This document shows, piece after piece, positions 34,675 through 42,609 of a stretch of 64,000 bases of DNA (positions are counted from its first letter, which is position 1; each line of letters opens with the position of its first letter). The notes beneath the pieces are model-generated. The model was not told the origin of the DNA and did no database searches. It saw nothing but the letters and a program-made list of their open reading frames with translations. A program made the position numbers and the translations under genes. Source of the DNA: JAIBJN01 sp963811635 (lineage in GTDB: Bacteria > Actinomycetota > Thermoleophilia > Gaiellales > Gaiellaceae); assembly GCA_963811635.1 (NCBI GenBank), contig CAWESB010000012.1:1-64000 (forward strand), in the 5' to 3' direction.

Positions 34675-34697
34675 TGCGGGCCGAAGGTCGGCCCGCA
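34675..34697 (+). promoter_or_regulatory. hairpin abutting the rsmB start codon
   Basis: TGCGGGCC (34675-34682) and GGCCCGCA (34690-34697) form a perfect 8-bp GC-rich stem with loop gaaggtc, ending one base before GTG 34699. It could terminate fmt transcription or hinder rsmB translation. Confidence 0.45.
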
Positions 34698-34698
34698 C

Positions 34699-35889
34699 GT
34701 GAGAAGCCCGCGACGGGTCGCCTTCCAGGTCGTCCAGCGGGTCTTCGAGGAGGAGGCGTATGCCGACCGCGCGTTCCGCGGCGCGGCCGAGGGCCTCGAC
34801 TCGAGGGACCGCGCCTTCGCCCAGCAGCTCGCCTACGGGACGGTGCAGCGCGTCCGGACGCTCGACCACGGCATCGAGGCTCTCGGCCGGCGGCCGGTGC
34901 GGAAGCTCGACCCGCCGGTGCGTGCCGCCCTGCGGCTGGGCGCCTACCAGCTCGCCTTCATGGACGGGGTGCCGGCGCACGCGGCGGTCGACGAGACGGT
35001 GGAGCTCGTCCGAGCAGCCAGGCTCGAGCGCGCGGTCGCCTTCACGAACGCGGTCATGCGCCGGCTCGCCGAGGGCTTGCCCGACCTGCTCGCGCGCCTG
35101 CACGAGGAAACGCCGACCGCTGCGGCGCTCATGCACTCCTATCCCGACTGGATCGCGGAGACGTGGTGGCGCGAGCTCGGGCCCGACGACGCGAGGGCGC
35201 TGATGCGGGCCCAGAACGATCCGCCCGAGATGGCCGTGCGCACGCCGGAGGGGCCCAAGGTCGTCGACGCGATCCCGCCGGAGTGGCTCGAGAGCGGCTA
35301 CGCCTGGCCGCAGAGCCGCGGCTCCCAGCTCGCGGGGGCGGCGGTCGGGGCGCGCCCGGGCGAGCGCGTGCTGGATCTCTGCGCGGCTCCCGGGGGCAAA
35401 GCCACGCAGCTCGCGGCCGCCGGTGCCGAGGTGGTCGCGGTCGAGAAGCACCCGGGCCGGGCGCGCGAGCTGGAGGCGAACGCGCAGCGACTGGGAGCGT
35501 CGCTGACGGTCCTGAACGCCGATGCCCTCGACCTCCCCGAGGGCCTGGGCGCCTTCGACCGGGCGCTCGTCGACGCGCCGTGCTCCGGCCTCGGCGTCCT
35601 CAACTCACGCCCGGACCTGCGCTGGCGGGGCGAGCCGCTGCCCGAGCTGCAGCTCGGGCTCCTCAGGGCCGCGGCAGGCCGGGTGCGCCCCGGCGGCACG
35701 ATCACTTACTCCGTCTGCACGATCAACCGCCCCGAAAACGCCGACGTCGTCGACGCGCTGGGCCTGCCGGTCGAGGACCTCGGCGCCGCCTGGCCGGAGT
35801 ACCGCGACCCACGCCGTCCGGCATTCCTCCTCACGCTCCCGCACGTGCACCGGACGTCCGGCTTCTTCCTCGCCCGCGTGCGCGTGTAG
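34699..35889 (+). CDS. rsmB: 16S rRNA (cytosine-C5)-methyltransferase RsmB
   Basis: A 396-residue NusB-RsmB protein. The N-terminal NusB-like RNA-binding domain (about 1-130, RDRAFAQQLAYGTVQR, LGAYQLAFMDGVPAHAAVDETVEL) is fused to an m5C methyltransferase with the SAM loop DLCAAPGGKATQLAA near 230, VDAPCSGLG near 293, and the catalytic YSVCTINRPEN near 334. It probably modifies C967 of 16S rRNA. GTG 34699 lies next to a perfect hairpin. Confidence 0.94.
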   Translation: MRSPRRVAFQVVQRVFEEEAYADRAFRGAAEGLDSRDRAFAQQLAYGTVQRVRTLDHGIEALGRRPVRKLDPPVRAALRLGAYQLAFMDGVPAHAAVDETVELVRAARLERAVAFTNAVMRRLAEGLPDLLARLHEETPTAAALMHSYPDWIAETWWRELGPDDARALMRAQNDPPEMAVRTPEGPKVVDAIPPEWLESGYAWPQSRGSQLAGAAVGARPGERVLDLCAAPGGKATQLAAAGAEVVAVEKHPGRARELEANAQRLGASLTVLNADALDLPEGLGAFDRALVDAPCSGLGVLNSRPDLRWRGEPLPELQLGLLRAAAGRVRPGGTITYSVCTINRPENADVVDALGLPVEDLGAAWPEYRDPRRPAFLLTLPHVHRTSGFFLARVRV

Positions 35890-35898
35890 CGCGCCTCG

Positions 35899-35904
35899 TA
35901 AGCT
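35899..35904 (+). promoter_or_regulatory. -10 element of rpe
   Basis: TAAGCT followed by 6 nt and GTG 35911. Likely promoter of the rpe-rib operon. Confidence 0.45.
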
Positions 35905-35910
35905 TCAGCC

Positions 35911-36597
35911 GTGGCCTGGCGCGACTGGATCCGGACGGTGGAGATCGAGCCGTCCCTCTACGCCGCCGATCTTGCGCGCCTCGGCGACGAGGTGCAGCAC
36001 TTGCTCAACGCCGGCGCGCGCGTCTTCCACTTCGACGTCGGCGACGGCCATTTCGTCGAGCCGATCACGATGGGGCCGGTCGTCCTCCAGGCGATCGCCC
36101 CGATCGTCCACAAAGGTGGCGGCGTCCTCGACTGCCACCTGATGGTCTCGAACCCCGAGCACCACTTCGAGCAGATCAAGAAGGCCGGCGGCGACAGCGT
36201 CACCTTTCACGTCGAGGCCTGCGAGGAGCCCTGGAACGCGATCGCGCTCGCCCGCTCGCACGACCTCGCGGTCGGCGTCGCCTTCAACCCGGAGACGCCG
36301 GTGGAGGATGCGGTTGCCGCCTCGCTCGGAGCCGATCTCGTCCTCTGCATGAGCATCCATCCCGGTTACTCGGGCCAGGAGTTCATGCCGGCGGCGCTCT
36401 CCCGGCTCCACGACCTGCGCTCGCAGCTCCACGAGCGCGTGGTCGTCCAGGTGGACGGCGGCATCACGGGCGACAACGTCCGCCATGCTTACGACGCGGG
36501 CGCGGAGGCGATCGTCGCAGGGACGGCCATCTTCGGCTTCGAGGACACCAGCCGGGCCTACCACCGGCTCGTCCGCGCGCTCGTCTCCGATGAATGA
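35911..36597 (+). CDS. rpe: ribulose-phosphate 3-epimerase
   Basis: Interconverts ribulose 5-phosphate and xylulose 5-phosphate. It is a 228-residue TIM barrel with IEPSLYAADLARL, FHFDVGDGHFVEPITMGP, LDCHLMVSNPE, the loop MSIHPGYSGQEF and VQVDGGITGDN carrying the catalytic Asp residues. Ribulose 5-phosphate is also the substrate of RibBA, so its place at the head of the riboflavin operon makes metabolic sense. It overlaps ribD by 8 nt. Confidence 0.95.
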   Translation: MAWRDWIRTVEIEPSLYAADLARLGDEVQHLLNAGARVFHFDVGDGHFVEPITMGPVVLQAIAPIVHKGGGVLDCHLMVSNPEHHFEQIKKAGGDSVTFHVEACEEPWNAIALARSHDLAVGVAFNPETPVEDAVAASLGADLVLCMSIHPGYSGQEFMPAALSRLHDLRSQLHERVVVQVDGGITGDNVRHAYDAGAEAIVAGTAIFGFEDTSRAYHRLVRALVSDE

Positions 36598-37613
36598 CGA
36601 GCAGGGGCTCGTGCGGGCGCTCGAGCTCGCCGAGCGGGGACGCGGGGCGACGGCCCCGAATCCGGTCGTCGGTGCGGTGCTCGTCCGCGACGGCGAGGTC
36701 GTGGGGGAGGGCTGGCACGAGCGGGCCGGCGGCCCGCATGCGGAGATCGCCGCGCTCGAGGCGGCGGGGGAGCGGGCCGGCGGCGCGACGCTCTACGTCA
36801 CCCTCGAGCCCTGCGCCCACCACGGGCGAACGTCGCCGTGCGCGGACGCGCTCGTCGAGGCCGGAGTTCTGCGCGTCGTCGCGGCGGTCGGCGACCCGAA
36901 CCCGCTGACGAACGGCGCCGGCTTCGAACGGCTCCGGGCAGCAGGGGTCGAGGTCGAGCTCGCGGGCGGCGAGCTCGAGTGGCGGGCGCGCGTCCAGAAC
37001 GAGGCCTTCCGCGTCTGGGTCGCCGAGGGGCGGCCGTTCGTCGTCTACAAGGCGGCGATCACGCTGGACGGACGCGTCACCGTCCCGGGCTCGCGCTGGG
37101 TGACCGGCGAGGCGAGCCGCCGCTGCGTGCACGAGCTCCGCGCGGCGGGTGGACGCAGTGGCGGTGGGCATGGGCACCGTCCGCGCGGACGACCCGCAGC
37201 TGACCGCGCGGGACGTCGGCGCCGAGCGGCAGCCGCGGCGCCTCGCGTTCGGTCAGGGGCCCCTCCCGGAGCGATCGGAGCTGGAGCTGCTCGAGGGACT
37301 GCTGGAGGACGAGCTCGGGCGCCTCGCCGAGCAGGGGGTCCAGTCGCTGCTCCTGGAGGGCGGCCCGACTCTCGCCACCGCCTTCGTCCGCGCCGGGCTC
37401 GTCGACAAGCTGCTGCTCTTCGTCGCGCCGCGACTGGCCGGCGCGGGCCCGAGGTATCTCGGCGAGCTCCCCGAACCGCTGACGCTCACGCACCTTCAGG
37501 CCGAGCAGGTGGGCGAGGATGCTGCTCTCATCACGGCCTACCGGCTCCGCGTCCTCCCTCGCATCGAGGGCCCGACCGTCATTCCGGAACGGGTTCCTGA
37601 GTATCCTCGGCGC
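36590..37613 (+). CDS. ribD: riboflavin biosynthesis deaminase/reductase RibD (frameshifted; frame open into ribE)
   Basis: Bifunctional deaminase and reductase of the riboflavin pathway. The deaminase domain has NPVVGAVLVRDG, the zinc motif HAEIAAL near 49 and PCAHHGRTSPCADAL. The reductase domain begins at VVYKAAITLDGRVTVPGSRWVT. Near 37147-37149 one extra G (GCG GCG G GTG GAC) shifts the frame, after which VDAVAVGMGTVRADDPQL and QSLLLEGGPTLATAF complete the reductase. No stop occurs before ribE: the frame passes through a linker of about 21 residues into it. A true RibD-RibE fusion or a second indel are both possible. Confidence 0.85.
37602..37607 (+). promoter_or_regulatory. candidate internal -10 element of ribE
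   Basis: TATCCT followed by 6 nt and ATG 37614. Confidence 0.35.
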
Positions 37614-38192
37614 ATGTTCACGGGCATCGTCCGCGAGCTCGGCACGGTCGAGGCGGTGGAGGAGGGCGGAGGCGCCGTCCGCCTGAGCGTGCGCGCGCCC
37701 GAGGCGGCGGCTCGCACCGAGATCGGCGGGTCGGTGAGCGTCAACGGCGTCTGCCTGACCGCGGTCGCGGTCGACGACGGCGTGCTCGGCTTCGACGCGG
37801 TGCCCGAGACGCTGCGGCGGAGCTCGCTCGGGCGGCTGGAGCCCGGGGCCTCGGTGAACATCGAGCCTGCGCTGCGGGCCGGAGAGCCGCTGGGCGGCCA
37901 CATCGTGCAGGGCCACGTCGACGGGGTCGGGCGGGTGCGCCGGGCCGACGACGAGGGGCTCGAGATCGAGGCGCCCGACGAGATCCTGCGCTACTGCGTC
38001 GAGAAGGGGTCGATCACCGTCGAGGGGGTCAGCCTGACCGTTGCCGCGCTCGCGGAGGGGAGCTTCGGCGTCGCGCTCATCCCGCACACGCGCGAGGTGA
38101 CGACGCTCGGCGCCGCCGCCGAGGGCGACGAGCTCAACCTCGAGGTCGACGTCATCGCCAAGCACGTCGAGCGGCTGGTGCGGCCGGAATGA
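37614..38192 (+). CDS. ribE: riboflavin synthase alpha subunit
   Basis: Dismutates two 6,7-dimethyl-8-ribityllumazine molecules to riboflavin. The 192 residues have the two lumazine-binding barrels: MFTGIVRELGTVEAVEE, SVNGVCLTAVAV and GGHIVQGHVDGVGRV in the first half, GSITVEGVSLTVAAL and IPHTREVTTLG in the second. ATG 37614 is the family start, although the upstream ribD frame runs into it without a stop. The stop overlaps the next gene by ATGA. Confidence 0.94.
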   Translation: MFTGIVRELGTVEAVEEGGGAVRLSVRAPEAAARTEIGGSVSVNGVCLTAVAVDDGVLGFDAVPETLRRSSLGRLEPGASVNIEPALRAGEPLGGHIVQGHVDGVGRVRRADDEGLEIEAPDEILRYCVEKGSITVEGVSLTVAALAEGSFGVALIPHTREVTTLGAAAEGDELNLEVDVIAKHVERLVRPE

Positions 38193-38617
38193 GGCTGGAG
38201 CCGCTCTACCGCATCACCTTCAGCTATCGCGAGCGCCACGGCGCCGAGAACGAGCTGCTCCTGCTCGCCGAGGGTCGCTGCGAGGGGCGCGTCGCCGGAC
38301 GCTTCCGCGCCGCGAACCGCGCGCGGCGCGACGGGTCGGTCTGGCTCCCCGACCTCCACGGCTCGGTCGAGACCGAGGACGGCGCCGCGATCCTCCTCCA
38401 CCTGACCGGCCGCGGGCAGCCCGACATCGAGCCGGCCGGGCGCGTGGTCGGTGCGGTCACGCACGTCACCGAGGACGCGCGCTACACGTGGCTGAACGAG
38501 ACGGTCGGCGCGATCGCGGGCGAGGTCTACCGCGGCGACCGGGTCGTCCTGGACGTCTCCGAGCTCGTCTGGGAGCCCGTGGGAGAGGCTCCTGGATACG
38601 ATCCCGAGGAGAGATGA
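38189..38617 (+). CDS. DUF3237-like protein embedded in the riboflavin operon
   Basis: A 142-residue soluble protein resembling DUF3237 beta-barrel proteins: start LEPLYRITFSYRER, a middle GSVETEDGAAILLHLTGRG, and ARYTWLNETVGAIAGEV near residue 113, which matches the family ending (RYxWLN). No enzymatic function is established for DUF3237. It overlaps ribE and ribBA by 4 nt each (ATGA), so it is translated with them. A role in riboflavin metabolism is inference from that position only. Confidence 0.75.
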   Translation: MRLEPLYRITFSYRERHGAENELLLLAEGRCEGRVAGRFRAANRARRDGSVWLPDLHGSVETEDGAAILLHLTGRGQPDIEPAGRVVGAVTHVTEDARYTWLNETVGAIAGEVYRGDRVVLDVSELVWEPVGEAPGYDPEER

Positions 38618-39873
38618 GCGCGCAGGTCGAGATGCAGACGCCGTTCGCGACGATCGACGAGGCGATCGAGGACATCCGCCAGGGGAAGCTGGTGGTCGTC
38701 GTCGACGCGGCCGACCGCGAGAACGAGGGCGACCTGACGATCGCGGCACAGTTCGCGACGCCCGAGGCGATCAACTTCATGGCGACCCACGGGCGCGGGC
38801 TCATCTGCCTGTGCCTGACGGAGGAGCGCTGCGACGAGCTCGACCTCAGGCAGATGACCCACAACAACGAGACGCCGAACGAGACGGCGTTCACGATCGC
38901 GATCGAGGCCCGCGAGGGCGTGACCACCGGCATCTCCGCCGCCGACCGGGCGCACACGATCCAGGTGGCGATCGACCCGACCAAGGGACCCCACGACCTC
39001 GTCCAGCCGGGTCATGTCTTCCCGCTGCGCGCAAGCCCGGGCGGCGTCCTGCAGCGCGCGGGCCAGACCGAGGCGGCAGTCGACCTCGCCCGCCTGGCGG
39101 GCCTGAACCCGGCCGGTGTCGTCTGCGAGATCATGAACGAGGACGGGACGATGGCCCGCGTGCCGAATCTGGTCCCGTACTGCGAGCGGCACGGGATCAA
39201 GATGGTCACGGTCGAGGACCTGATCGAGTACCGGCGCCGCACCGAGAAGCTGGTCGAGCGCGTGACCACCGTGCGGCTGCCGACCTCCTACGGCGACTTC
39301 ACCGCCGTCGCGTTCCGCGAGGTGCTGACGGGGAAGACCCACGTCGCTCTCGTCCGCGGCGAGGTCGCCGGCGAGGACGACGTGCTCGTCCGCGTCCACT
39401 CCGAGTGCCTCACCGGGGACGTCTTCCACTCCCTGCGCTGCGACTGCGGTGAGCAGCTGGAGCTCGCGCTCCAGCGGATCGCCGGCGAGGAGCGCGGGGT
39501 CCTGCTCTACATGTCCCAGGAGGGCCGCGGCATCGGACTCCTTGCCAAGCTCAAGGCCTACGAGCTGCAGGAGAACGGGCTCGACACCGTCGAGGCCAAC
39601 ATCGAGCTCGGCTTCCCGCCCGACGCCCGCGAGTACGGCATCGGCTCGCAGATCCTCTCCGACCTGGGCCTCTCGACCATCCGCATCCTCACGAACAACC
39701 CGCGCAAGATCACGGGGATCGAGGGCTTCGGGCTCAAGGTCGTCGAGCAGGTGCCGATCGAGGTGCCGCCGAACATCGAGAACCGGGAGTACCTGGAGAC
39801 GAAGCGCGACAAGCTCGGCCACCGGCTGCATCACCAGGAGCAGCGGTTCGAGCCGCCTGGAGACGAGGCGTGA
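38614..39873 (+). CDS. ribBA: bifunctional DHBP synthase/GTP cyclohydrolase II
   Basis: Starts both branches of riboflavin synthesis. The 419 residues comprise DHBP synthase (about 1-205: DAADRENEGDLTIAA, ATHGRGLICLCL, HVFPLRASPGGVLQRAGQTEA) and GTP cyclohydrolase II (about 210-419: VRVHSECLTGDVFHSLRCDC with the zinc cysteines, LLYMSQEGRGIGL, ILTNNPRKI). Both active sites look complete. ATG 38614 has GAGGAGAG just upstream and overlaps the DUF3237 stop; the stop overlaps ribH by GTGA. Confidence 0.96.
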   Translation: MSAQVEMQTPFATIDEAIEDIRQGKLVVVVDAADRENEGDLTIAAQFATPEAINFMATHGRGLICLCLTEERCDELDLRQMTHNNETPNETAFTIAIEAREGVTTGISAADRAHTIQVAIDPTKGPHDLVQPGHVFPLRASPGGVLQRAGQTEAAVDLARLAGLNPAGVVCEIMNEDGTMARVPNLVPYCERHGIKMVTVEDLIEYRRRTEKLVERVTTVRLPTSYGDFTAVAFREVLTGKTHVALVRGEVAGEDDVLVRVHSECLTGDVFHSLRCDCGEQLELALQRIAGEERGVLLYMSQEGRGIGLLAKLKAYELQENGLDTVEANIELGFPPDAREYGIGSQILSDLGLSTIRILTNNPRKITGIEGFGLKVVEQVPIEVPPNIENREYLETKRDKLGHRLHHQEQRFEPPGDEA

Positions 39874-40409
39874 CCGACGGGACCAACGCGGCCGACCACG
39901 CCATCGGCCGGCTCCGCCTGCCGGAGGGAGTCGGCGTCATCGCGGGCTCGCCCAACGGCGCCCGTCGGGCCGTGGGCATCGTCGTGGCGCGCTTCAACGG
40001 CGAGATCACGTCCCGGCTCCTCGACGGCGCCATCGCCGCTCTGGAGAGCGCGGGCGTCGAGCGCGACCGCATCGACGTCGTCCCGGTCCCGGGCGCCTTC
40101 GAGCTGCCGCTGGGCGCCATGGCCCTGGCGAGGACGCGCCAGTACTCCTGCGTGATCGCCATCGGCTGCGTCATCCGCGGCGAGACGCCGCACTTCGACT
40201 ACATCGCCGCCGAGGCCGCGAGCGGTCTCCAGCTGGCCGCGCTCGAGACGGGGATCCCGGTCTCCTTCGGCGTCCTCACCTGTAACAACCGCGAGCAGGC
40301 GGAGGCCCGTGCCGGCGGCGCGCAGGGCAACAAGGGCGCCGAGGCCGCGCGTTCCGCCCTCGAGATGGCCGACGTCTTCGGCCTCCTGCGCACGCGGGCC
40401 GTCGATTAG
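39870..40409 (+). CDS. ribH: 6,7-dimethyl-8-ribityllumazine synthase
   Basis: Condenses the RibD/RibBA products into the lumazine precursor. The 179 residues include VGIVVARFNGEITSRLLDGA, VPVPGAFELPLGAMALA, IAIGCVIRGETPHFDYIA and GVLTCNNREQAEARAGG with the catalytic His. About 25 extra N-terminal residues precede the usual start region. It is the last gene of the rib operon. Its TAG stop is the first three bases of the following hairpin. Confidence 0.95.
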   Translation: MTDGTNAADHAIGRLRLPEGVGVIAGSPNGARRAVGIVVARFNGEITSRLLDGAIAALESAGVERDRIDVVPVPGAFELPLGAMALARTRQYSCVIAIGCVIRGETPHFDYIAAEAASGLQLAALETGIPVSFGVLTCNNREQAEARAGGAQGNKGAEAARSALEMADVFGLLRTRAVD

Positions 40410-40450
40410 ATGCTCGACTGCGGGCACGCCGATCGACAGCCGAGCATCTA
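40407..40450 (+). terminator. hairpin terminator at the ribH stop codon
   Basis: TAGATGCTCG (40407-40416) and CGAGCATCTA (40441-40450) form a perfect 10-bp stem with an inner CTG/CAG pair; the left arm begins with the ribH stop codon and the right arm ends in CTA followed by G. It separates the rib operon from rpmB. Confidence 0.6.
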
Positions 40451-40458
40451 GTTCGGGC

Positions 40459-40464
40459 TATACT
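40459..40464 (+). promoter_or_regulatory. -10 element of rpmB
   Basis: TATACT followed by 9 nt and ATG 40474, among the best -10 matches in the window. Confidence 0.6.
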
Positions 40465-40473
40465 CGTCGGCCG

Positions 40474-40665
40474 ATGTCCAAGGTCTGCGCAGTCTGTGGG
40501 AAGGCCCCTTCGTTCGGAAACAACCGGAGCCACTCGATGGTGGCGACGAGGCGCCGTTTCAACCCCAACCTCCAGCGGGTTCGCATCCTCGTGAACGGGA
40601 CGCCCCGCAGGGCTTACGTCTGCGCCCGGTGTCTGAAGTCGGGCCGCGTCGAGAAAGCGGTCTAG
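40474..40665 (+). CDS. rpmB: 50S ribosomal protein L28
   Basis: A 63-residue ribosomal protein: MSKVCAVCGKAPSFGNN, then SHSMVATRRRFNPNLQRVRI and YVCARCLKSGRVEKAV. It retains two CXXC pairs (CAVC, CARC), the zinc-binding form. It lies immediately before fakA, the common order in Gram-positive bacteria. Confidence 0.95.
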   Translation: MSKVCAVCGKAPSFGNNRSHSMVATRRRFNPNLQRVRILVNGTPRRAYVCARCLKSGRVEKAV

Positions 40666-42197
40666 CGCTCGTAGGCGCGGCGCTGGCCGCGCTCGAGGCG
40701 AGCCGCGCGCGCATCGACGATCTCAACGTGTATCCGGTCCCCGACGGGGACACGGGCACGAACATGACCCTGTCGGTGCGTGCCGTCGCGGACGCGCTCG
40801 AGCGCGACCCCGACGCCGACATCGGCCGCGCCATCCTCATGGGCGCCCGCGGGAATTCCGGCGTCATCCTCTCGCAGCTCGTCGCCGGGGCCCTGCGGGA
40901 GCAGCCGGAGGGCGAGATCGACGCGGCCGCGCTCGCACGCATGCTCCGAGGCGCGAGCGACGCCGGCTACGCGGCGGTGCGGAACCCGCAGGAGGGGACG
41001 ATCCTCACCGTCGCCCGGGCGCTGGCCGAGCGCGCCGAGGCGATCGCCGGCGACGGCCAAGCGGTGGAGGACGCCCTGGCCGACGTGTTCGTGGCCGGGG
41101 AGAAGGCCCTCGAGGAGACGACGGAGCAGCTCGACATCCTCAAGCAGGCCGGGGTCGTCGACGCGGGCGGGGCCGGCCTGATCGAGATCGTCAGGGGAAT
41201 CGCGTCCCACCTGCGCGGCGAGGAGCTGCCCGAGCCGGCACCGCTGCTGGAGGCGATCCCGCTCGACGCGGTCCATCAGGAGCTCTCCAAGTTCCGCTAC
41301 TGCACCTCCTTCTTCGTCGAAGGCGACCGGGTCGATCCCGACGAGCTCGAGGTGGAGCTGCAGAAGCTCGGCGACTCCCTGCTCGTCGTCGGCGCCGCCG
41401 GCGCGGTCAAGGCGCATCTGCACACCGACGAGCCCGGGCGGGCGCTCGCGCTCGCTACCGCCGTCGGCGTGATCGAAGAGGTGGACGTCAAGAACATGCA
41501 CGTGCAGACGACGCAGCGCGAAGAGCGGCTGCTCCCCTCCGAGGAGACGGCGGTCTGCGGGGCCGTCTCCGTCTGCGCGGGCGCCGGGACGCAGAGGCTC
41601 TTCGAGAGCCTGGGCGCGACCTGTGTCGAGGGCGGCCAGTCCATGAACCCGTCCACGGCGGAGATCGTCGCCGCGATCGAGGCCCTGCCCGCGTCCGAGG
41701 CGATCGTGCTCCCCAACAACAAGAACGTGATCCTCGCCGCCGAGCAGGCCGTCGGCGCGGCCGGGAAGCCGGCCCGGCTCGTGCCGACGCGGTCGGTCCA
41801 GGCCGGCCTGGGGGCGATGGTGTCCTTCGACCCGAACCGCCCGGCGGACGAGAACGGCGCCGAGATGGACGCGGCGGCCGCGGGCGTGCGCTCGGGGGCG
41901 GTCACGCAGGCCTCGCGCGACGCGGTCGTCGGCGACCTGGCCGTAGAGGAGGGCCAGTTCCTCGGCTTGCTGGAGGGCGAGCCGGTCACGTCGGGCCCCG
42001 TTCTGCAGCCGGTGGCCCGCGACCTCCTGGAGCGACTGCTCGAGACCGGCCCCGACGTGCTCACGATCCTGGTCGGAGAAGGCGCCCAGGGCGTCGACGA
42101 CCTCGTCGCGTTCGTCCGGGAGGAGCACCCGGACCTCGAGGTCGAGGTGCACGAGGGCGGTCAGCCCCACTATTTTCTTCTGTTCGGCGCCGAATAG
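40629..42197 (+). CDS. fakA: DAK2-domain kinase FakA/YloV-like
   Basis: ATP-binding subunit of fatty acid kinase, which phosphorylates fatty acids presented by FakB (DegV) proteins. The 522 residues begin with the nucleotide/metal site NVYPVPDGDTGTNMTLS near 34-50 and GARGNSGVILSQL. The middle has FRYCTSFFVEGD and VVGAAGAVKAHLHTDEPG, and the C-terminus has LPNNKNVILAAEQA and TILVGEGAQGVDD. GTG 40629 lies inside rpmB; the family normally has more residues before PVPDGDTG, so the exact start is uncertain. A DegV gene lies two genes downstream. Confidence 0.88.
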   Translation: MSEVGPRRESGLALVGAALAALEASRARIDDLNVYPVPDGDTGTNMTLSVRAVADALERDPDADIGRAILMGARGNSGVILSQLVAGALREQPEGEIDAAALARMLRGASDAGYAAVRNPQEGTILTVARALAERAEAIAGDGQAVEDALADVFVAGEKALEETTEQLDILKQAGVVDAGGAGLIEIVRGIASHLRGEELPEPAPLLEAIPLDAVHQELSKFRYCTSFFVEGDRVDPDELEVELQKLGDSLLVVGAAGAVKAHLHTDEPGRALALATAVGVIEEVDVKNMHVQTTQREERLLPSEETAVCGAVSVCAGAGTQRLFESLGATCVEGGQSMNPSTAEIVAAIEALPASEAIVLPNNKNVILAAEQAVGAAGKPARLVPTRSVQAGLGAMVSFDPNRPADENGAEMDAAAAGVRSGAVTQASRDAVVGDLAVEEGQFLGLLEGEPVTSGPVLQPVARDLLERLLETGPDVLTILVGEGAQGVDDLVAFVREEHPDLEVEVHEGGQPHYFLLFGAE

Positions 42198-42202
42198 GCC
42201 GA

Positions 42203-42208
42203 TACAGT
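42203..42208 (+). promoter_or_regulatory. -10 element of response regulator gene
   Basis: TACAGT followed by 8 nt and GTG 42217. Confidence 0.4.
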
Positions 42209-42216
42209 CCCCTGAC

Positions 42217-42609
42217 GTGGCAGCCGATCCGATTACCGTCGTGCTCGTCGAGGACAACGACATCTTCCGCGAGTCGCTCGAGCTCCTGCTCAGCACCGTC
42301 CCGGACCTGCGCGTCGCCGCCGCCGTTGCCGACGGCCGCAGCGCGCTCGAGGTCTGCATGGCCGTCAAGCCCGACGTCGTCCTCATGGATTACCGCCTCC
42401 CCGAGCTCGACGGGGTCGAGACCACGGTCGCGATCGGCCAGGCTTGCTCTACGACGGCCGTCGTCGTCCTCACGGCGACCGCCGAGAGCGAGGAGATCGA
42501 CGCCCTGTACGAGGCCGGCGCCGTCGCCTGCCTCACCAAGGACCGCGAGCTGGACGACATCGTCGGCGCCGTCCGGGACGCCGCGGGGCGCGGTGCAGCT
42601 CTCCACTGA
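42217..42609 (+). CDS. single-domain response regulator (receiver only)
   Basis: A 130-residue receiver domain with acidic pocket (VEDND at 11-15), phospho-acceptor Asp58 in VLMDYRLPELDG, Thr86 in VLTATAE and Lys108 in CLTKDRE. No output domain follows, so it must act by protein contact. It lies between fakA and a fakB-like gene and overlaps the latter by 17 nt. No histidine kinase is in the window. A link to fatty acid kinase is inference from position. Confidence 0.9.
   Translation: MAADPITVVLVEDNDIFRESLELLLSTVPDLRVAAAVADGRSALEVCMAVKPDVVLMDYRLPELDGVETTVAIGQACSTTAVVVLTATAESEEIDALYEAGAVACLTKDRELDDIVGAVRDAAGRGAALH

Noticed and set aside
35890..36590. FMN riboswitch controlling the rib operon.
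   Set aside because: The operon begins with rpe behind a leaderless-type promoter and ribD overlaps rpe, leaving no untranslated leader. No RFN-element motifs were seen.
833..37150. Programmed +1 frameshifting as an explanation for the many split genes.
   Set aside because: The break sites share no slippery codon, stop codon or downstream structure and fall in unrelated positions. Several lie in short C or G runs, and one site needs a base added rather than removed. Indel error is simpler.
40629..40665. Start of fakA placed after the rpmB stop.
   Set aside because: No ATG/GTG/TTG after 40665 keeps the first helix before PVPDGDTG, so the overlapping GTG 40629 is retained with low certainty.
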